Shown: piece by piece, positions 26,190 to 34,385 of the stretch
Layout: the number at the start of each line of letters is the position of its first letter
Numbering within the stretch: position 1 is the first letter of the stretch
DNA from: CBDFGE01 sp965247055
GTDB lineage: Bacteria > Chloroflexota > Dehalococcoidia > Lucifugimonadales > JAGWBF01
Length of the DNA: 64,000 nt
Assembly (NCBI GenBank): GCA_965247055.1
Contig: CBDFGE010000006.1
Coordinates: forward strand, 186,001 to 250,000
Reading direction: 5' to 3'
Notes under the pieces: model-generated
Told to the model about the DNA's origin: nothing
Databases searched by the model: none
Seen by the model: only the letters and a program-made list of their open reading frames with translations
Program-made: the position numbers and the translations under genes

Positions 26190-26617
26190 CGCTTCACCCC
26201 CAAGAGAATAGGTACTTCGTCTCGCACAGACAGAAGGAGAGTTTGTAGCTGGGTGCTATGTGGCCTAGACCCGGGAGAGGCCTTAAGCCGGGGGACTGAG
26301 CGCCCGCCGGGTTACCTGAAACCGCTCCCCGCATCAGTCCTATTTGCACGGGCCAACGGGAAGAAGCATAGCAGGGGCAGTCGAGGGGATGTCAAGGGGG
26401 AACTGCCGCAATTTTTCCGTGGGGAGGGGATTCGCGGCGCATCTATTAAATATCTTAAATAATCCTTAAAGTTTCACCAGTATACATGCCACGTGGCGTC
26501 GAAATACGTCACGCACCGAGAGAGAGGGCGGACGCTATGCTATACTACTCTAGTTTTCCGGGATTTCAAAGCGTCTCCGTGAGATAGCGGCCCGCATCGA
26601 AAGGTAGCGGTGGCATC
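26190..26617. other. Divergent spacer between dnaA and fmt
   Basis: 428 bases. It holds an AT-rich island at 26441-26470 (TATTAAATATCTTAAATAAT) in otherwise GC-rich DNA and a TATACT at 26541-26546 that may be the -10 of fmt. No exact DnaA boxes were seen here. It presumably carries the dnaA promoter, which I could not place. Confidence 0.4.
26541..26546 (+). promoter_or_regulatory. -10 candidate for fmt
   Basis: TATACT in GCTATACTACTC, resembling the boxes before gyrB (19388) and the permease (13524). No clear -35. Confidence 0.3.
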
Positions 26618-27592
26618 GTGAGAGCGGCTTTTATGGGCACTCCCGAGTACGCCATACCCGTACTGGACGCGCTCCTGTCCCTCGACTCCCGGATAGTGGG
26701 GGTATACACCCAACCCGATAGGCCCAAAGGGAGGGGCCGGACCCGAGAGGTGCCACCGATAAAGGCCTACGCCCTTGAGCGTGGGCTGGATGTGGTCCAG
26801 CCAACCTCGCTGCGGCAGATCGAGGTACAGCGGGAGCTGGCCGCAGCGAGGCCTGACGTGATCGTAGTGGCCGCTTACGGCAGGATCCTCCCCCCGGAGG
26901 TGCTCGCGATACCTCCCCACGGCTGTGTGAACGTTCATCCTTCCCTCCTCCCAGAGTATCGAGGTCCTTCTCCAGTGGCTACATTCATTCTGGAGGGCGG
27001 AGCCCGAACCGGGGTCACCATCATGCTGATGGACGAGGGAATGGATACAGGCCCCATCCTGGCCAGCCGCTCCGTGGAGGTAGACGTCGCCGTCGCCACG
27101 ACGGATAGCCTCACTGCCCGGCTGTTCCACGTGGGGGCCGATCTGCTGGAGGAGGTCCTCCCCCGCTGGCTCGACGGGCAACTCACGCCGTTGCCCCAGG
27201 ACCACGGCAAGGCCACCGTCACCGGGAAGCTGGGAAAAGGAGATGGGGAGGCCCGCTGGGACCTGGCGGCGGAGGAGCTGGAGCGTCGCCTGCGGGCCTT
27301 CACTCCCTGGCCCGGCCTCTTCACCTACTGGAAGGGGGCGCTGCTGAAGATATCTGCGGCGTCCGTCATCCCCTCGCCGGGCCGGGCGGCGGCGAGCGGT
27401 ACCTCAAGGGGAGGTGAGGGCGATATCGGGCTCGTCATACCCCTCGATGAGCCGGGCATGGCCGTGGGGGTGGTGACGGGTCGCGGAGTACTGGGGATAA
27501 GGGGTCTGCAACTCGAGGGGAGGAGTCCTGTCAGCTCCGAGGAGTTCCTGAGGGGGCACAGAGACCTGGTGGGCTCGATCCTCCGGCGCTGA
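26618..27592 (+). CDS. fmt: Methionyl-tRNA formyltransferase
   Basis: A 324-residue enzyme that formylates initiator Met-tRNA with 10-formyl-THF. The N-terminal Rossmann domain (FMGTPEYAIPVLDALL, YTQPDRPKGRG) has the catalytic segment NVHPSLLPEYRGPSPV (Asn and His present) and TIMLMDEGMDTGPIL with the catalytic Asp. The C-terminal domain (about 210-324) binds tRNA. GTG start. Normal length. It is divergent from dnaA and converges on the DUF3800 gene with only 6 bases between. Confidence 0.95.
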   Translation: MRAAFMGTPEYAIPVLDALLSLDSRIVGVYTQPDRPKGRGRTREVPPIKAYALERGLDVVQPTSLRQIEVQRELAAARPDVIVVAAYGRILPPEVLAIPPHGCVNVHPSLLPEYRGPSPVATFILEGGARTGVTIMLMDEGMDTGPILASRSVEVDVAVATTDSLTARLFHVGADLLEEVLPRWLDGQLTPLPQDHGKATVTGKLGKGDGEARWDLAAEELERRLRAFTPWPGLFTYWKGALLKISAASVIPSPGRAAASGTSRGGEGDIGLVIPLDEPGMAVGVVTGRGVLGIRGLQLEGRSPVSSEEFLRGHRDLVGSILRR

Positions 27593-27598
27593 GTCTCC

Positions 27599-28369
27599 TC
27601 ACATCTGGACCTGGTAGAGCACCTGGAGGACGTGGCCCTTTTCTAGCGCCGAGTACTGGGGGTTGGGCCGGTCAGGCTGCTGCAGGTTACGCCGGACGAA
27701 GTAAGCGCAAAGGTTTGCCAGCTGGGTGCAGTGGGAGTCCCTGGAACGTACGAAGTGCACGTTCTCCAGTACCGCTCCCGTGGGCAGGTCCATCTCCGTC
27801 TTCAATAGCTCCTGCATGAACTGATGATTCATATGGCTGCCGCCGTCGGCTATAATGGCCACCCGCTCCGTTACCTTCACGGGCTCGCCTCCGGCCATAT
27901 GCTCCGGGGGCATGCGAGCCAGGTTGAGCTCGTCCATGTAGAGGTCCAGGTAGAAGACGAAGCGGGAGAAGACGGCCTCCCAGGGGCCCCGCCACCTGGG
28001 CTCCCGGCCGGGCTCCCTGGGGTCGGCGGATTCCATCTCGTGCTTGTCCACGTAAGAGACCAGAAGGGGCGTCTCTTGCCAGACCAGGATATTGATGAAG
28101 TCGTCGACCATGTCGAGGCGCTTTGTCATCGGCCACGACGTGAAGGGACCCCTTCCCTGGAGTATCTGGGAGGCTCTAATCTCCCGGGGGGCACCCTCCT
28201 CCCCAAGGTCTCGCCCGAGGTGGCGGCGGCAGACCTGGGAGAAGGCCGCTTTGATCCCGTTCCACCGGTCCTCGTGGACCATGAGCCCCGCGTATACGTG
28301 GTGGGGCTGGTTCGGGTCCTTCAGGCTGGTCCCCGTGTTACCCGATTCACCGAGATAGACCAGATACAT
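27599..28369 (-). CDS. DUF3800 protein with substituted acidic residues
   Basis: A 256-residue protein with the DUF3800 plan (RNase H-like fold): N-terminal MYLVYLGESGNTG, a middle VAIIADGGSH and a C-terminal SRDSHCTQLANLCAYFVRR. The usual family motifs are DESG and QLADL. Here the first Asp is Gly (GESG) and the later Asp is Asn (QLANL), so two presumed catalytic acids are lost. DUF3800 genes are common near mobile or defence loci, with no proven activity. It ends 9 bases before the start of the next (rplY-facing) unit and is on the same strand as L25. Confidence 0.75.
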   Translation of the reverse strand: MYLVYLGESGNTGTSLKDPNQPHHVYAGLMVHEDRWNGIKAAFSQVCRRHLGRDLGEEGAPREIRASQILQGRGPFTSWPMTKRLDMVDDFINILVWQETPLLVSYVDKHEMESADPREPGREPRWRGPWEAVFSRFVFYLDLYMDELNLARMPPEHMAGGEPVKVTERVAIIADGGSHMNHQFMQELLKTEMDLPTGAVLENVHFVRSRDSHCTQLANLCAYFVRRNLQQPDRPNPQYSALEKGHVLQVLYQVQM

Positions 28370-28378
28370 AGCCGCAGC

Positions 28379-29035
28379 TCAACGCCTTTCTTGGCCTCGC
28401 GGCTTCTCGTCCTCTTCCCCGGTTGGCGGGCCTTCGGGAGCCGCGACCGGTGCCTCCTCCGCCAGGACCTCGGCCCTGGCCACCTCTATGCGGGCCACGA
28501 CGGCATCGGGGTCGGTCTGGAGTTCCGAGCCAGGAGACAAGACGATGTCCCTGGCTCTGACCATCCCATCGGGCTCGACGAGGAGGGACAGGTCTATCGT
28601 AAAGTGGTGGGGCATGTCCAGGGGCAGGGCTTCGACGGTTACCGAGCGAAGCGACTGCACCACGGTGCCAGAGGCCTGTCGGGCCCCTGGTGATTCGCCA
28701 ATCAGGACCACGGGTACCTCAGCCGATACTCGCTGAGTGGCCTCGGCTCTGAGGAAGTCCACGTGGGACAAGCCTCCCCGGACCGGGTCCCACTGCACCT
28801 CGCGGACAAAAGCAAGGTACTCGTCCGGCTCACCCTCAACGGTGATAGAGACGGGGGTGTTACCTCCGGCCCGGGTAAGCACGCTGACCAGGTCCTTCGT
28901 CAGGCACTGAAGGGACTTGGAGGCGATCCCCGGCCCGTAAAGGTGCACAGGGCTGATGCCTTCCCGCCTCAGCTTCTTGACCTTTTCCCCCAGGGTGGTC
29001 CTGGGCTGCAACGTAAGAGTTACTCTGTCGAGCAT
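28379..29035 (-). CDS. rplY: 50S ribosomal protein L25/CTC
   Basis: A 218-residue long form (TL5/CTC type) that binds 5S rRNA. The N-terminal L25 domain covers 1-95 (EKVKKLRREGISPVHLYGPG, REVQWDPVRGGLSHVDFLR), the C-terminal beta domain about 96-190, followed by an acidic/Pro-rich tail. ATG behind GAGGGAAGGT. The DUF3800 gene follows 9 bases downstream on the same strand, so it may be co-transcribed. Confidence 0.95.
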   Translation of the reverse strand: MLDRVTLTLQPRTTLGEKVKKLRREGISPVHLYGPGIASKSLQCLTKDLVSVLTRAGGNTPVSITVEGEPDEYLAFVREVQWDPVRGGLSHVDFLRAEATQRVSAEVPVVLIGESPGARQASGTVVQSLRSVTVEALPLDMPHHFTIDLSLLVEPDGMVRARDIVLSPGSELQTDPDAVVARIEVARAEVLAEEAPVAAPEGPPTGEEDEKPRGQERR

Positions 29036-29167
29036 ACCTTCCCTCTAATCACCCTCTAATCAGTTCAATGGCGCCTGGACCGACCATAATGATAACACCG
29101 ATAGCAGGGAAAGGTAAATATGGAATTAACCTCTTACGGAGATAGTTTACCGGGGCGACCGACAATA

Positions 29168-29200
29168 TTGAAATTCCATATGCCCGATGCTATAATCGGG
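29168..29200 (+). promoter_or_regulatory. Promoter with overlapping operator for the Rrf2 gene
   Basis: TTGAAA (29168-29173), 17 bases, TATAAT (29191-29196): near-perfect sigma-70 promoter. An inverted repeat CCCGAT-6-ATCGGG (29183-29200) covers the -10 box, a good position for autorepression by the Rrf2 protein. The operator role is inferred. Confidence 0.7.
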
Positions 29201-29229
29201 TTAGGTAACGCCCTCGGGAGGTTGGCGCG

Positions 29230-29667
29230 ATGAGGGTGCCGATGAAAGTGGACTACGGGGTGAGGGCGCTGGTGGAGCTAGCATCCCACTACGGGGACAG
29301 GTCGGTTCAAAGCGCGGAGATCGCCTCCAAGCAAGGCATACCCGAAGCCTACCTGAATCAGCTCCTTACCACGCTGCACAAGTTCGGATTTATCAGAAGC
29401 CGCCGGGGGCCTCTGGGGGGCCACGTGCTGGCGATGGACCCGACGGAGATCAACCTGGGCATGGTCATGTCGAGCCTCGAAGGAAATTCGGCCTTGCTCG
29501 ACTGCCTCACCGAGCCCAATGAGTGTACGTTGGCTCATACGTGCGCCCAGCGAGATGTCTGGAGATCGGTGGAAGAGTCGATGCACGACCTGCTCAAGGC
29601 TACTACCGTGGCAGACCTGGCCTATCGCCAGAGCCATCTGGCCGGGCGGGGCATGTACCAGATCTGA
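29230..29667 (+). CDS. Rrf2-family regulator with three cysteines (IscR/CymR type)
   Basis: A 145-residue winged-helix regulator. DNA-binding part: VDYGVRALVELASHYG, SAEIASKQGIPEAYLNQLLTTL (recognition helix), RSRRGPLGGHVLA (wing). Cys92, Cys99 and Cys105 lie in LLDCLTEPNECTLAHTCAQRDVW, close to the Cys spacing that holds the Fe-S cluster in IscR. So it may sense Fe-S or redox state. Its neighbours downstream (MoeB, CysM) suggest control of sulfur assimilation. ATG behind GGGAGGTTGGCGCG. Confidence 0.88.
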   Translation: MRVPMKVDYGVRALVELASHYGDRSVQSAEIASKQGIPEAYLNQLLTTLHKFGFIRSRRGPLGGHVLAMDPTEINLGMVMSSLEGNSALLDCLTEPNECTLAHTCAQRDVWRSVEESMHDLLKATTVADLAYRQSHLAGRGMYQI

Positions 29668-29891
29668 TGCCGGGCCTCGGCGGACGTCGCCGGGCCGGGC
29701 TTGACGGTCTTCCATTGCGGAGATATATTCTAGCGGAAATGAGGGTTACGTTAGGCGTACCGGCACGTGTCTGTACCCGTACCCCGGCATAGGGGACAGG
29801 TTGGGCTGGCACACGCTGAAGCCTGCGCCCTGGCCAACCGTGTCGTCGTGGGGCGTGGGCTATTTTGTGCGTCGGAGTAGGAGGAGATTGT

Positions 29892-30725
29892 ATGACTCAG
29901 GTCCTTTCGCTCACACCGGACCAGGTGAAGCGTTACAGTAGACACATCATCATGCCCCAGGTAGGCAGCCGTGGGCAGCGGAAGCTGCTCGAGTCCCGGG
30001 TACTGATCGTCGGAGCCGGTGGCCTGGGCTCACCCGCTGCCGTGTACCTGGCCCTGGCGGGTGTGGGAACCCTGGGCATTGTGGACTACGACGTAGTGGA
30101 CCTCTCGAACCTCCAGCGGCAGATCCTCCACCACACCAACGATGTGGGACGCCGCAAGGTGGTCTCCGCCATGGAGACCATAAAGGAGTACAATCCAGAT
30201 ACCAACGTCGTGCTCCACGAGGAGTGGCTTACCTCCGAAAACGCGCTCACCCTGATCCCTCAGTACGACCTGGTGGTGAGCGGGGCCGACAACTTTCCCT
30301 CCCGCTACCTTATTAACGACGCCTGCTACCTTGCAGGCAAGCCCCTGGTCGACGGAAGCATCCTCATCTTCGACGGCCAGACCACAGTTTTCATCCCGGG
30401 GCAGGGGTGCTATCGCTGCCTCTTTCCCACGCCCCCCCCTCCCGGCATGGTCCCCAACTGCGCAGAGGCGGGCGTTCTGGGCGCCCTTACCGGCCTTGTA
30501 GGCAGCATCCAGGCGGTGGAGGCGCTGAAGCTCATCCTGGGCATAGGGGAAAGCCTGAGCTCCCGGCTCCTCCTTATCGATGCCCTGAGCATGGAGTTCC
30601 GCCAGGTGAGGATACCAAAGAACCCCAAGTGCCCTCTCTGCGGCGTGGACCCCACCGTGACGGAGCTGATCGACTACCAGGCCTTCTGTGGCGGGGTGCC
30701 CCACGACGGTGAGCATCCCCTATAG
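29892..30725 (+). CDS. MoeB/ThiF-type adenylyltransferase
   Basis: A 277-residue E1-like enzyme that adenylates the C-terminus of a ubiquitin-like sulfur carrier (MoaD, ThiS or CysO). ATP site VLIVGAGGLGSPAAVYLALAG, then VDYDVVDLSNLQRQILH, catalytic SGADNFPSRYLIND, zinc pairs CYRC and CPLC, and the crossover loop with Cys in NCAEAGVLGA. No rhodanese domain. ATG behind AGGAGGAGATTGT. The cysM-like gene follows after 92 bases, suggesting a CysO-type carrier, which itself is not in the window. Confidence 0.88.
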   Translation: MTQVLSLTPDQVKRYSRHIIMPQVGSRGQRKLLESRVLIVGAGGLGSPAAVYLALAGVGTLGIVDYDVVDLSNLQRQILHHTNDVGRRKVVSAMETIKEYNPDTNVVLHEEWLTSENALTLIPQYDLVVSGADNFPSRYLINDACYLAGKPLVDGSILIFDGQTTVFIPGQGCYRCLFPTPPPPGMVPNCAEAGVLGALTGLVGSIQAVEALKLILGIGESLSSRLLLIDALSMEFRQVRIPKNPKCPLCGVDPTVTELIDYQAFCGGVPHDGEHPL

Positions 30726-30817
30726 TGGGGGCAGGCGTGGGGAAAGGATTATTCCAGGGTCCTGGCTGGGGCGAGTCAGCCACATCCTCGAACAGACCCA
30801 GCCACCCAGGGCACGAC

Positions 30818-31753
30818 ATGGGAAAGACGATACTCGACACCATAGGCAATACCCCTCTGGTCGAGCTACAGAACATGGGCCTCGAGAGAGGGGTCCGTCT
30901 CGTCGTCAAGCTGGAAGGCCAGAACCCCACTGGCAGCCTCAAGGACCGCATCGCCAGGCACATGATAGAGAAGGCTGAGCGCGACGGTGTGCTTACCGGC
31001 GACAAGGTCATTCTGGAGCCAACCAGCGGCAACACGGGCATCTCCCTCGCTTTCGTTGGCGGCCTGAAGGGCTACAAGGTCAAGGTGGTGATGCCGGAGA
31101 ACGTGAGTCCCGAACGTGCGCAGCTCCTTTGGGCCTACGGCGCGGAGGTTGTGTTCTCCGACGGGTCCAAGGGCACCAACGGCGCGATTCAGGTGGCAGA
31201 GGAGATGCTCGAGTCGGGGGACGGCCGCTACTACATGCCCTATCAGTACGGCAACAGCGCCAATCCGGACGCCCACTACGAGACCACCGGCCGCGAAATC
31301 ATCGAGGACCTCCCCGACGTGGACATGTTCGTGGCCGGGCTGGGCACCGGCGGCACCCTCATGGGAGTGGGCCGCCGGCTGAACGAGCACAACCCCAGCG
31401 CGAAGATAATCGCCGTGGCCCCCGAGCCCGGCGACTATATTCAGGCACTCCGCGACTTGGACGAAGGATTCATACCCCCCATTCTGGACCTCTCCCTCCT
31501 GGACTCACGCGTGATGGTCGCCAGCGACGACGCCTTCCACATGACGAAGGAGCTGTTGCGCAGGGAAGGTATATTCGCGGGCATATCTTCGGGCTCCGTG
31601 GTGTACGCAGCCGTGAAGATGGCGCAGCGTATCGAGTCGGGAAACATCGTCTGCCTCCTCGCCGACGGCGGTTGGAAGTACCTCAGCACCGGTCTCTGGA
31701 CCAAGGAATACGGGGGAATGGGGGATGAGGCCAGGCGCAAGATCTGGTGGTAG
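30818..31753 (+). CDS. cysM: Cysteine synthase, CysM-like (probable O-phosphoserine/CysO type)
   Basis: A 311-residue PLP enzyme of fold type II. PLP lysine Lys42 in NPTGSLKDR, substrate loop EPTSGNTGIS, phosphate loop GLGTGGTLMG. The segments MPYQYGNSANPDAHYETTG and LADGGWKYLSTGLW resemble mycobacterial CysM, which uses O-phosphoserine and the thiocarboxylated CysO protein, more than ordinary CysK. The start ATG 30818 gives the family N-terminus ILDTIGNTPLVEL. A GTG at 30725 overlapping the moeB stop would add 31 residues of no family likeness but could couple translation. Confidence 0.88.
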   Translation: MGKTILDTIGNTPLVELQNMGLERGVRLVVKLEGQNPTGSLKDRIARHMIEKAERDGVLTGDKVILEPTSGNTGISLAFVGGLKGYKVKVVMPENVSPERAQLLWAYGAEVVFSDGSKGTNGAIQVAEEMLESGDGRYYMPYQYGNSANPDAHYETTGREIIEDLPDVDMFVAGLGTGGTLMGVGRRLNEHNPSAKIIAVAPEPGDYIQALRDLDEGFIPPILDLSLLDSRVMVASDDAFHMTKELLRREGIFAGISSGSVVYAAVKMAQRIESGNIVCLLADGGWKYLSTGLWTKEYGGMGDEARRKIWW

Positions 31754-31897
31754 CTGATTGTAGCGGCGGTTAGCATCCTCTGGTCCTCACTCCCGGCCTC
31801 CCTGTTTTCCGGTGACGCCCCTGCCCCGGTTATGGTCACCCCATTGTCCCTTGGCCTCGCCAACTCTCCTCATCTCCCCAACAGGAGGACCGATAGA

Positions 31898-32137
31898 GTG
31901 GCGATGTTCCGGCTGAAGGGCTGCGCCAAGTGTGGAGGCGACCTCTACCTCGACGACGGCGACTGGCAGTGCCTGCAGTGCGGAAGACTGTACTACAGGA
32001 ATGCGTCCCCAAACTACTTCCGTCGAGAGGGGGCCTGGGGGGGCAGCTTCCGAAGGACCTTGCACCGCGAGAACGGGTTGGGTAACGGGCGCCTGGCGGA
32101 CAAGTCCGTTGGGGGGCAGTCGACGTATAAATTGTAA
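31898..32137 (+). CDS. Small zinc-ribbon protein
   Basis: 79 residues, GTG start 9 bases after AGGAGG. The zinc ribbon has Cys9, Cys12 (CAKCGG) and Cys25, Cys28 (CLQCG), followed by LYYRN and a basic tail. The ribbon closely matches that of the zinc-ribbon/HTH protein at 8030 (CxxCGGDLxxDxGDxxCxQCGxxYY), but the HTH is absent. Function unknown. It lies 60 bases upstream of the RuvC-like gene on the same strand. Confidence 0.6.
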   Translation: MAMFRLKGCAKCGGDLYLDDGDWQCLQCGRLYYRNASPNYFRREGAWGGSFRRTLHRENGLGNGRLADKSVGGQSTYKL

Positions 32138-32197
32138 AGACAGAGAGATTGCAATCCAACTCAGGCGGGGAAAAGTAAGCGGAGGAAAGAGGGTGTC

Positions 32198-32794
32198 GTG
32201 GCTGTCTTGCTGGCTATAGAGCCAAGTACCAAGGAGACGGGTTGGGCGGTGTTCTGCGACGGGGCGCCGACGCCCACTGAGGAGGGTGCCGGCGCCCCGT
32301 CGGGAGAGACGTCGGGCGGGTCGTCCCCCACCGGGGCGAGGGGCGGGACCTTTCACCCCCGTCCCAGTTGGGAACTGGTGCAGACGGGAGTGATCACGGT
32401 GTGCGTCCGGCCCCGGCAGGTGAAGGTGGAGGAGCGGGTCAGTACGATAGCTGGAGAGCTCGACACGCTGGTAGGCGCCTGGCAGCCCCGGGAGGTTGCC
32501 TGTGGGACCCCTTCGATACTTCAGTTCCCCCATCTCCGAGTCTGGGTTGACACGCTAACTTCCAAACTGAAGGGGTGGACCCAGGGCCACAGACTGCCCC
32601 TTTACTGCTACTCCGTCCGGGAGATAAGGGCCTGTCTGGTGGGCCGGGCGAATGGCGCCAGGGAAGAGCTGGCCTACGCCGTAATGACCCGCTGGGGTCT
32701 GGTTGGAGAGGGAAAGACCACCCACGAGTGGAACGCCATCGCAGTGGGAGACTATCACCTGGGATTCGGTGAGGCGGTGGCGACGGGGGCGTAG
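32198..32794 (+). CDS. RuvC-like protein with degenerate catalytic residues
   Basis: 198 residues. The N-terminus VLLAIEPSTKETGWAVF matches the first strand of RuvC-type nucleases (GIDPGxxxTGxG), and the C-terminal THEWNAIAVGDYHL matches their HxxDAxAxA helix. In place of the usual acids there are Glu8 (for Asp), Gly103 near the second acid (PREVACGTPSI) and Asn179 (for Asp). A low-complexity Gly/Ser/Pro insert lies at 21-55. It may be a non-catalytic or altered Holliday-junction-type fold protein. GTG start behind GGAGGAAAGAGGGTGTC. Family placement is tentative. Confidence 0.55.
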   Translation: MAVLLAIEPSTKETGWAVFCDGAPTPTEEGAGAPSGETSGGSSPTGARGGTFHPRPSWELVQTGVITVCVRPRQVKVEERVSTIAGELDTLVGAWQPREVACGTPSILQFPHLRVWVDTLTSKLKGWTQGHRLPLYCYSVREIRACLVGRANGAREELAYAVMTRWGLVGEGKTTHEWNAIAVGDYHLGFGEAVATGA

Positions 32795-32817
32795 CGGCAT
32801 CCGGGTTGGTGTCCTGT

Positions 32818-32855
32818 GCGGCCGGGCTGTCCTGACGTGAGGGCGGCCCGGCCGC
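32818..32855 (+). terminator. Hairpin after the RuvC-like gene
   Basis: Perfect 10-bp arms GCGGCCGGGC / GCCCGGCCGC separated by 18 bases, 23 bases after the stop. No clear U-tract. Confidence 0.4.
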
Positions 32856-32978
32856 CGCTTCATATTGGTCTTCCGATGATGTAGACCCGCATTTCCCAGA
32901 TCAACCCTAAGACGCACGGCGCAATACATTTGACAGTGCACCTCTCTGAGCTGGATGTGAGCACATTGCGTCTAGCGT

Positions 32979-33407
32979 ATGTGCTACATTAGCCACAAGA
33001 AGCCAACTACGGCTCTTGATAATCGCAACGACCCCGGAGGCACCCAATGGGTGAAAGCATTCGCACCCCCGTCAGGCTCCAGTTCGACCGCCGGGGTAAA
33101 CCTGGAATTCCACGTCGCCACCATCACCTCCGACGCTGGGCTGCTGGCAGCCCGTGAACTGGACGAAGGCCTGGGGTTGACGGAGATGGCCACCGGCCAT
33201 GTGAAGGAGAGGCGTACCGGACGCAACGTGCAGCACCCATTAGTGCCCCTACTGCGCCGGTCGAGGTACAGCCGTCTTGCTGGGTATGAGGATACCAAGC
33301 AAGACTGCACCGCTGAAGTGGTTGGGCGGGGGTCACTGGGAGACGTGCGCCCTGTAGAAGGGCCTCCAGGGCGCAGAGTGGGTCAGAATGACGATAGACC
33401 ATGCTAG
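32979..33407 (+). pseudogene. N-terminal fragment of an IS1380-family transposase
   Basis: The frame encodes TITSDAGLLAARELDEGLGL, then TEMATGHVKERRTGRNVQH and YSRLAGYEDTKQD. This is the well-known N-terminal pattern of IS1380 (DDE group 1) transposases. It matches only about 33110-33305; before and after it the frame has no likeness and ends at 33407. The catalytic domain is absent, so this is a dead remnant, probably left when the region was rearranged. Confidence 0.7.
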
Positions 33408-33627
33408 CACAAGTTGGGGAAGGACGAACACGCACGCGCAGGCGGGGTGATGATGGTTGACAGGCTTCTGGGGCGGGAGTATTCTCCTTTCGTCCCATCG
33501 GGTTAGGCCGAGAGCGGCCGAAATGGGAAATCCCAGTTCAAGTGTCTGGGAGCGGCGCAACCAGAAGTTCGCACGATGACGGGTTAACGAAACTGTTGGC
33601 CGCCAAGTGGTTCTGACGGAGGACACC

Positions 33628-34272
33628 ATGGCACGGGTTGACTGGTACATGGAAGGAGTAGAGTTCAGCAATTGCAACTGCGACTACGCATGTCCTTGCC
33701 AGTTCGAGTCGCCCCGGCCCACGAACGGACACTGCCGCGGCTTCGCAGCGGTGCGGATCGATAAGGGCCACTTCGGAGACGTGGCGCTTGATGGCCTCTG
33801 CGCAGCCCTCCTCTACGCCTGGCCGGGACCGATATACGAGGGTAACGGCGAGATTCAGGCCGTCATCGATGAGCGGGCGGACGACGAGCAAAGAGACGCT
33901 CTTGTTACAGTCCTGTACGGTGGCGAGACCGACCCCGGGGCTACCCACTGGTGGGTCTATCGGATGATGTCGACCACGGTCTATCCCACGATCTTCAAAC
34001 CCATCGAGTTGGAGGTGAACATCTACCACAGAACATCGCGTATCGTAATCCCCGGCGTTCTCGACTCCACGGGCCGTCCGATCCGAAGCCCTGCGACGTG
34101 GGCTGAGCATCGCGTCCGGATCGACCTCCCGAATGGGATCGAGTTCGAGACCGCAGAGATCGGCAGTGCCACTACGAAGACGACGGCCTCGATCGCCCTC
34201 GACCTCAAGGACACGTACGGTCAGTTCTCTGTTGTCCGCCAGTCGGGCAAGGGAGTGGTCCGCTCACGATAG
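33628..34272 (+). CDS. DUF1326 protein, copy 2
   Basis: 214 residues, ATG behind GGAGGACACC. The N-terminal cysteine cluster is SNCNCDYACPCQFE, followed by HCRGFAAVRIDKGHFGDVAL and VIDERADDEQRDAL, as in DUF1326. It differs from copies 1 and 3 in the C-terminal half (HWWVYRMMSTTVYPTIFKPI), the form often annotated as a separate DUF1326 subgroup. Base composition is less GC-rich than the neighbours. Copy 3 follows after 113 bases. Role unknown. Confidence 0.85.
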   Translation: MARVDWYMEGVEFSNCNCDYACPCQFESPRPTNGHCRGFAAVRIDKGHFGDVALDGLCAALLYAWPGPIYEGNGEIQAVIDERADDEQRDALVTVLYGGETDPGATHWWVYRMMSTTVYPTIFKPIELEVNIYHRTSRIVIPGVLDSTGRPIRSPATWAEHRVRIDLPNGIEFETAEIGSATTKTTASIALDLKDTYGQFSVVRQSGKGVVRSR

Positions 34273-34334
34273 AACCCAACAGGGAGTGGGCGTACATTAC
34301 CGGCAACAGGGAACAACGCCCGCCCCGCCTGCCG

Positions 34335-34365
34335 TTGACCTGGTATGGGGAATCACGAGTTTAAT
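34335..34365 (+). promoter_or_regulatory. Possible promoter before DUF1326 copy 3
   Basis: TTGACC (34335-34340), 19 bases, TTTAAT (34360-34365). The spacing is long and the -10 imperfect. Confidence 0.3.
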
Positions 34366-34385
34366 GTAGGGGGAGAGAAAGACCC

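Larger units (their letters stand above)
32795..33627. other. Intergenic region with IS1380 remnant
   Basis: It contains a terminator-like hairpin (32818-32855), an IS1380 transposase fragment (32979-33407) and a hairpin GCGCCCTG-12-CAGGGCGC (33347-33374). The rest is non-coding as far as I can see. Confidence 0.5.
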
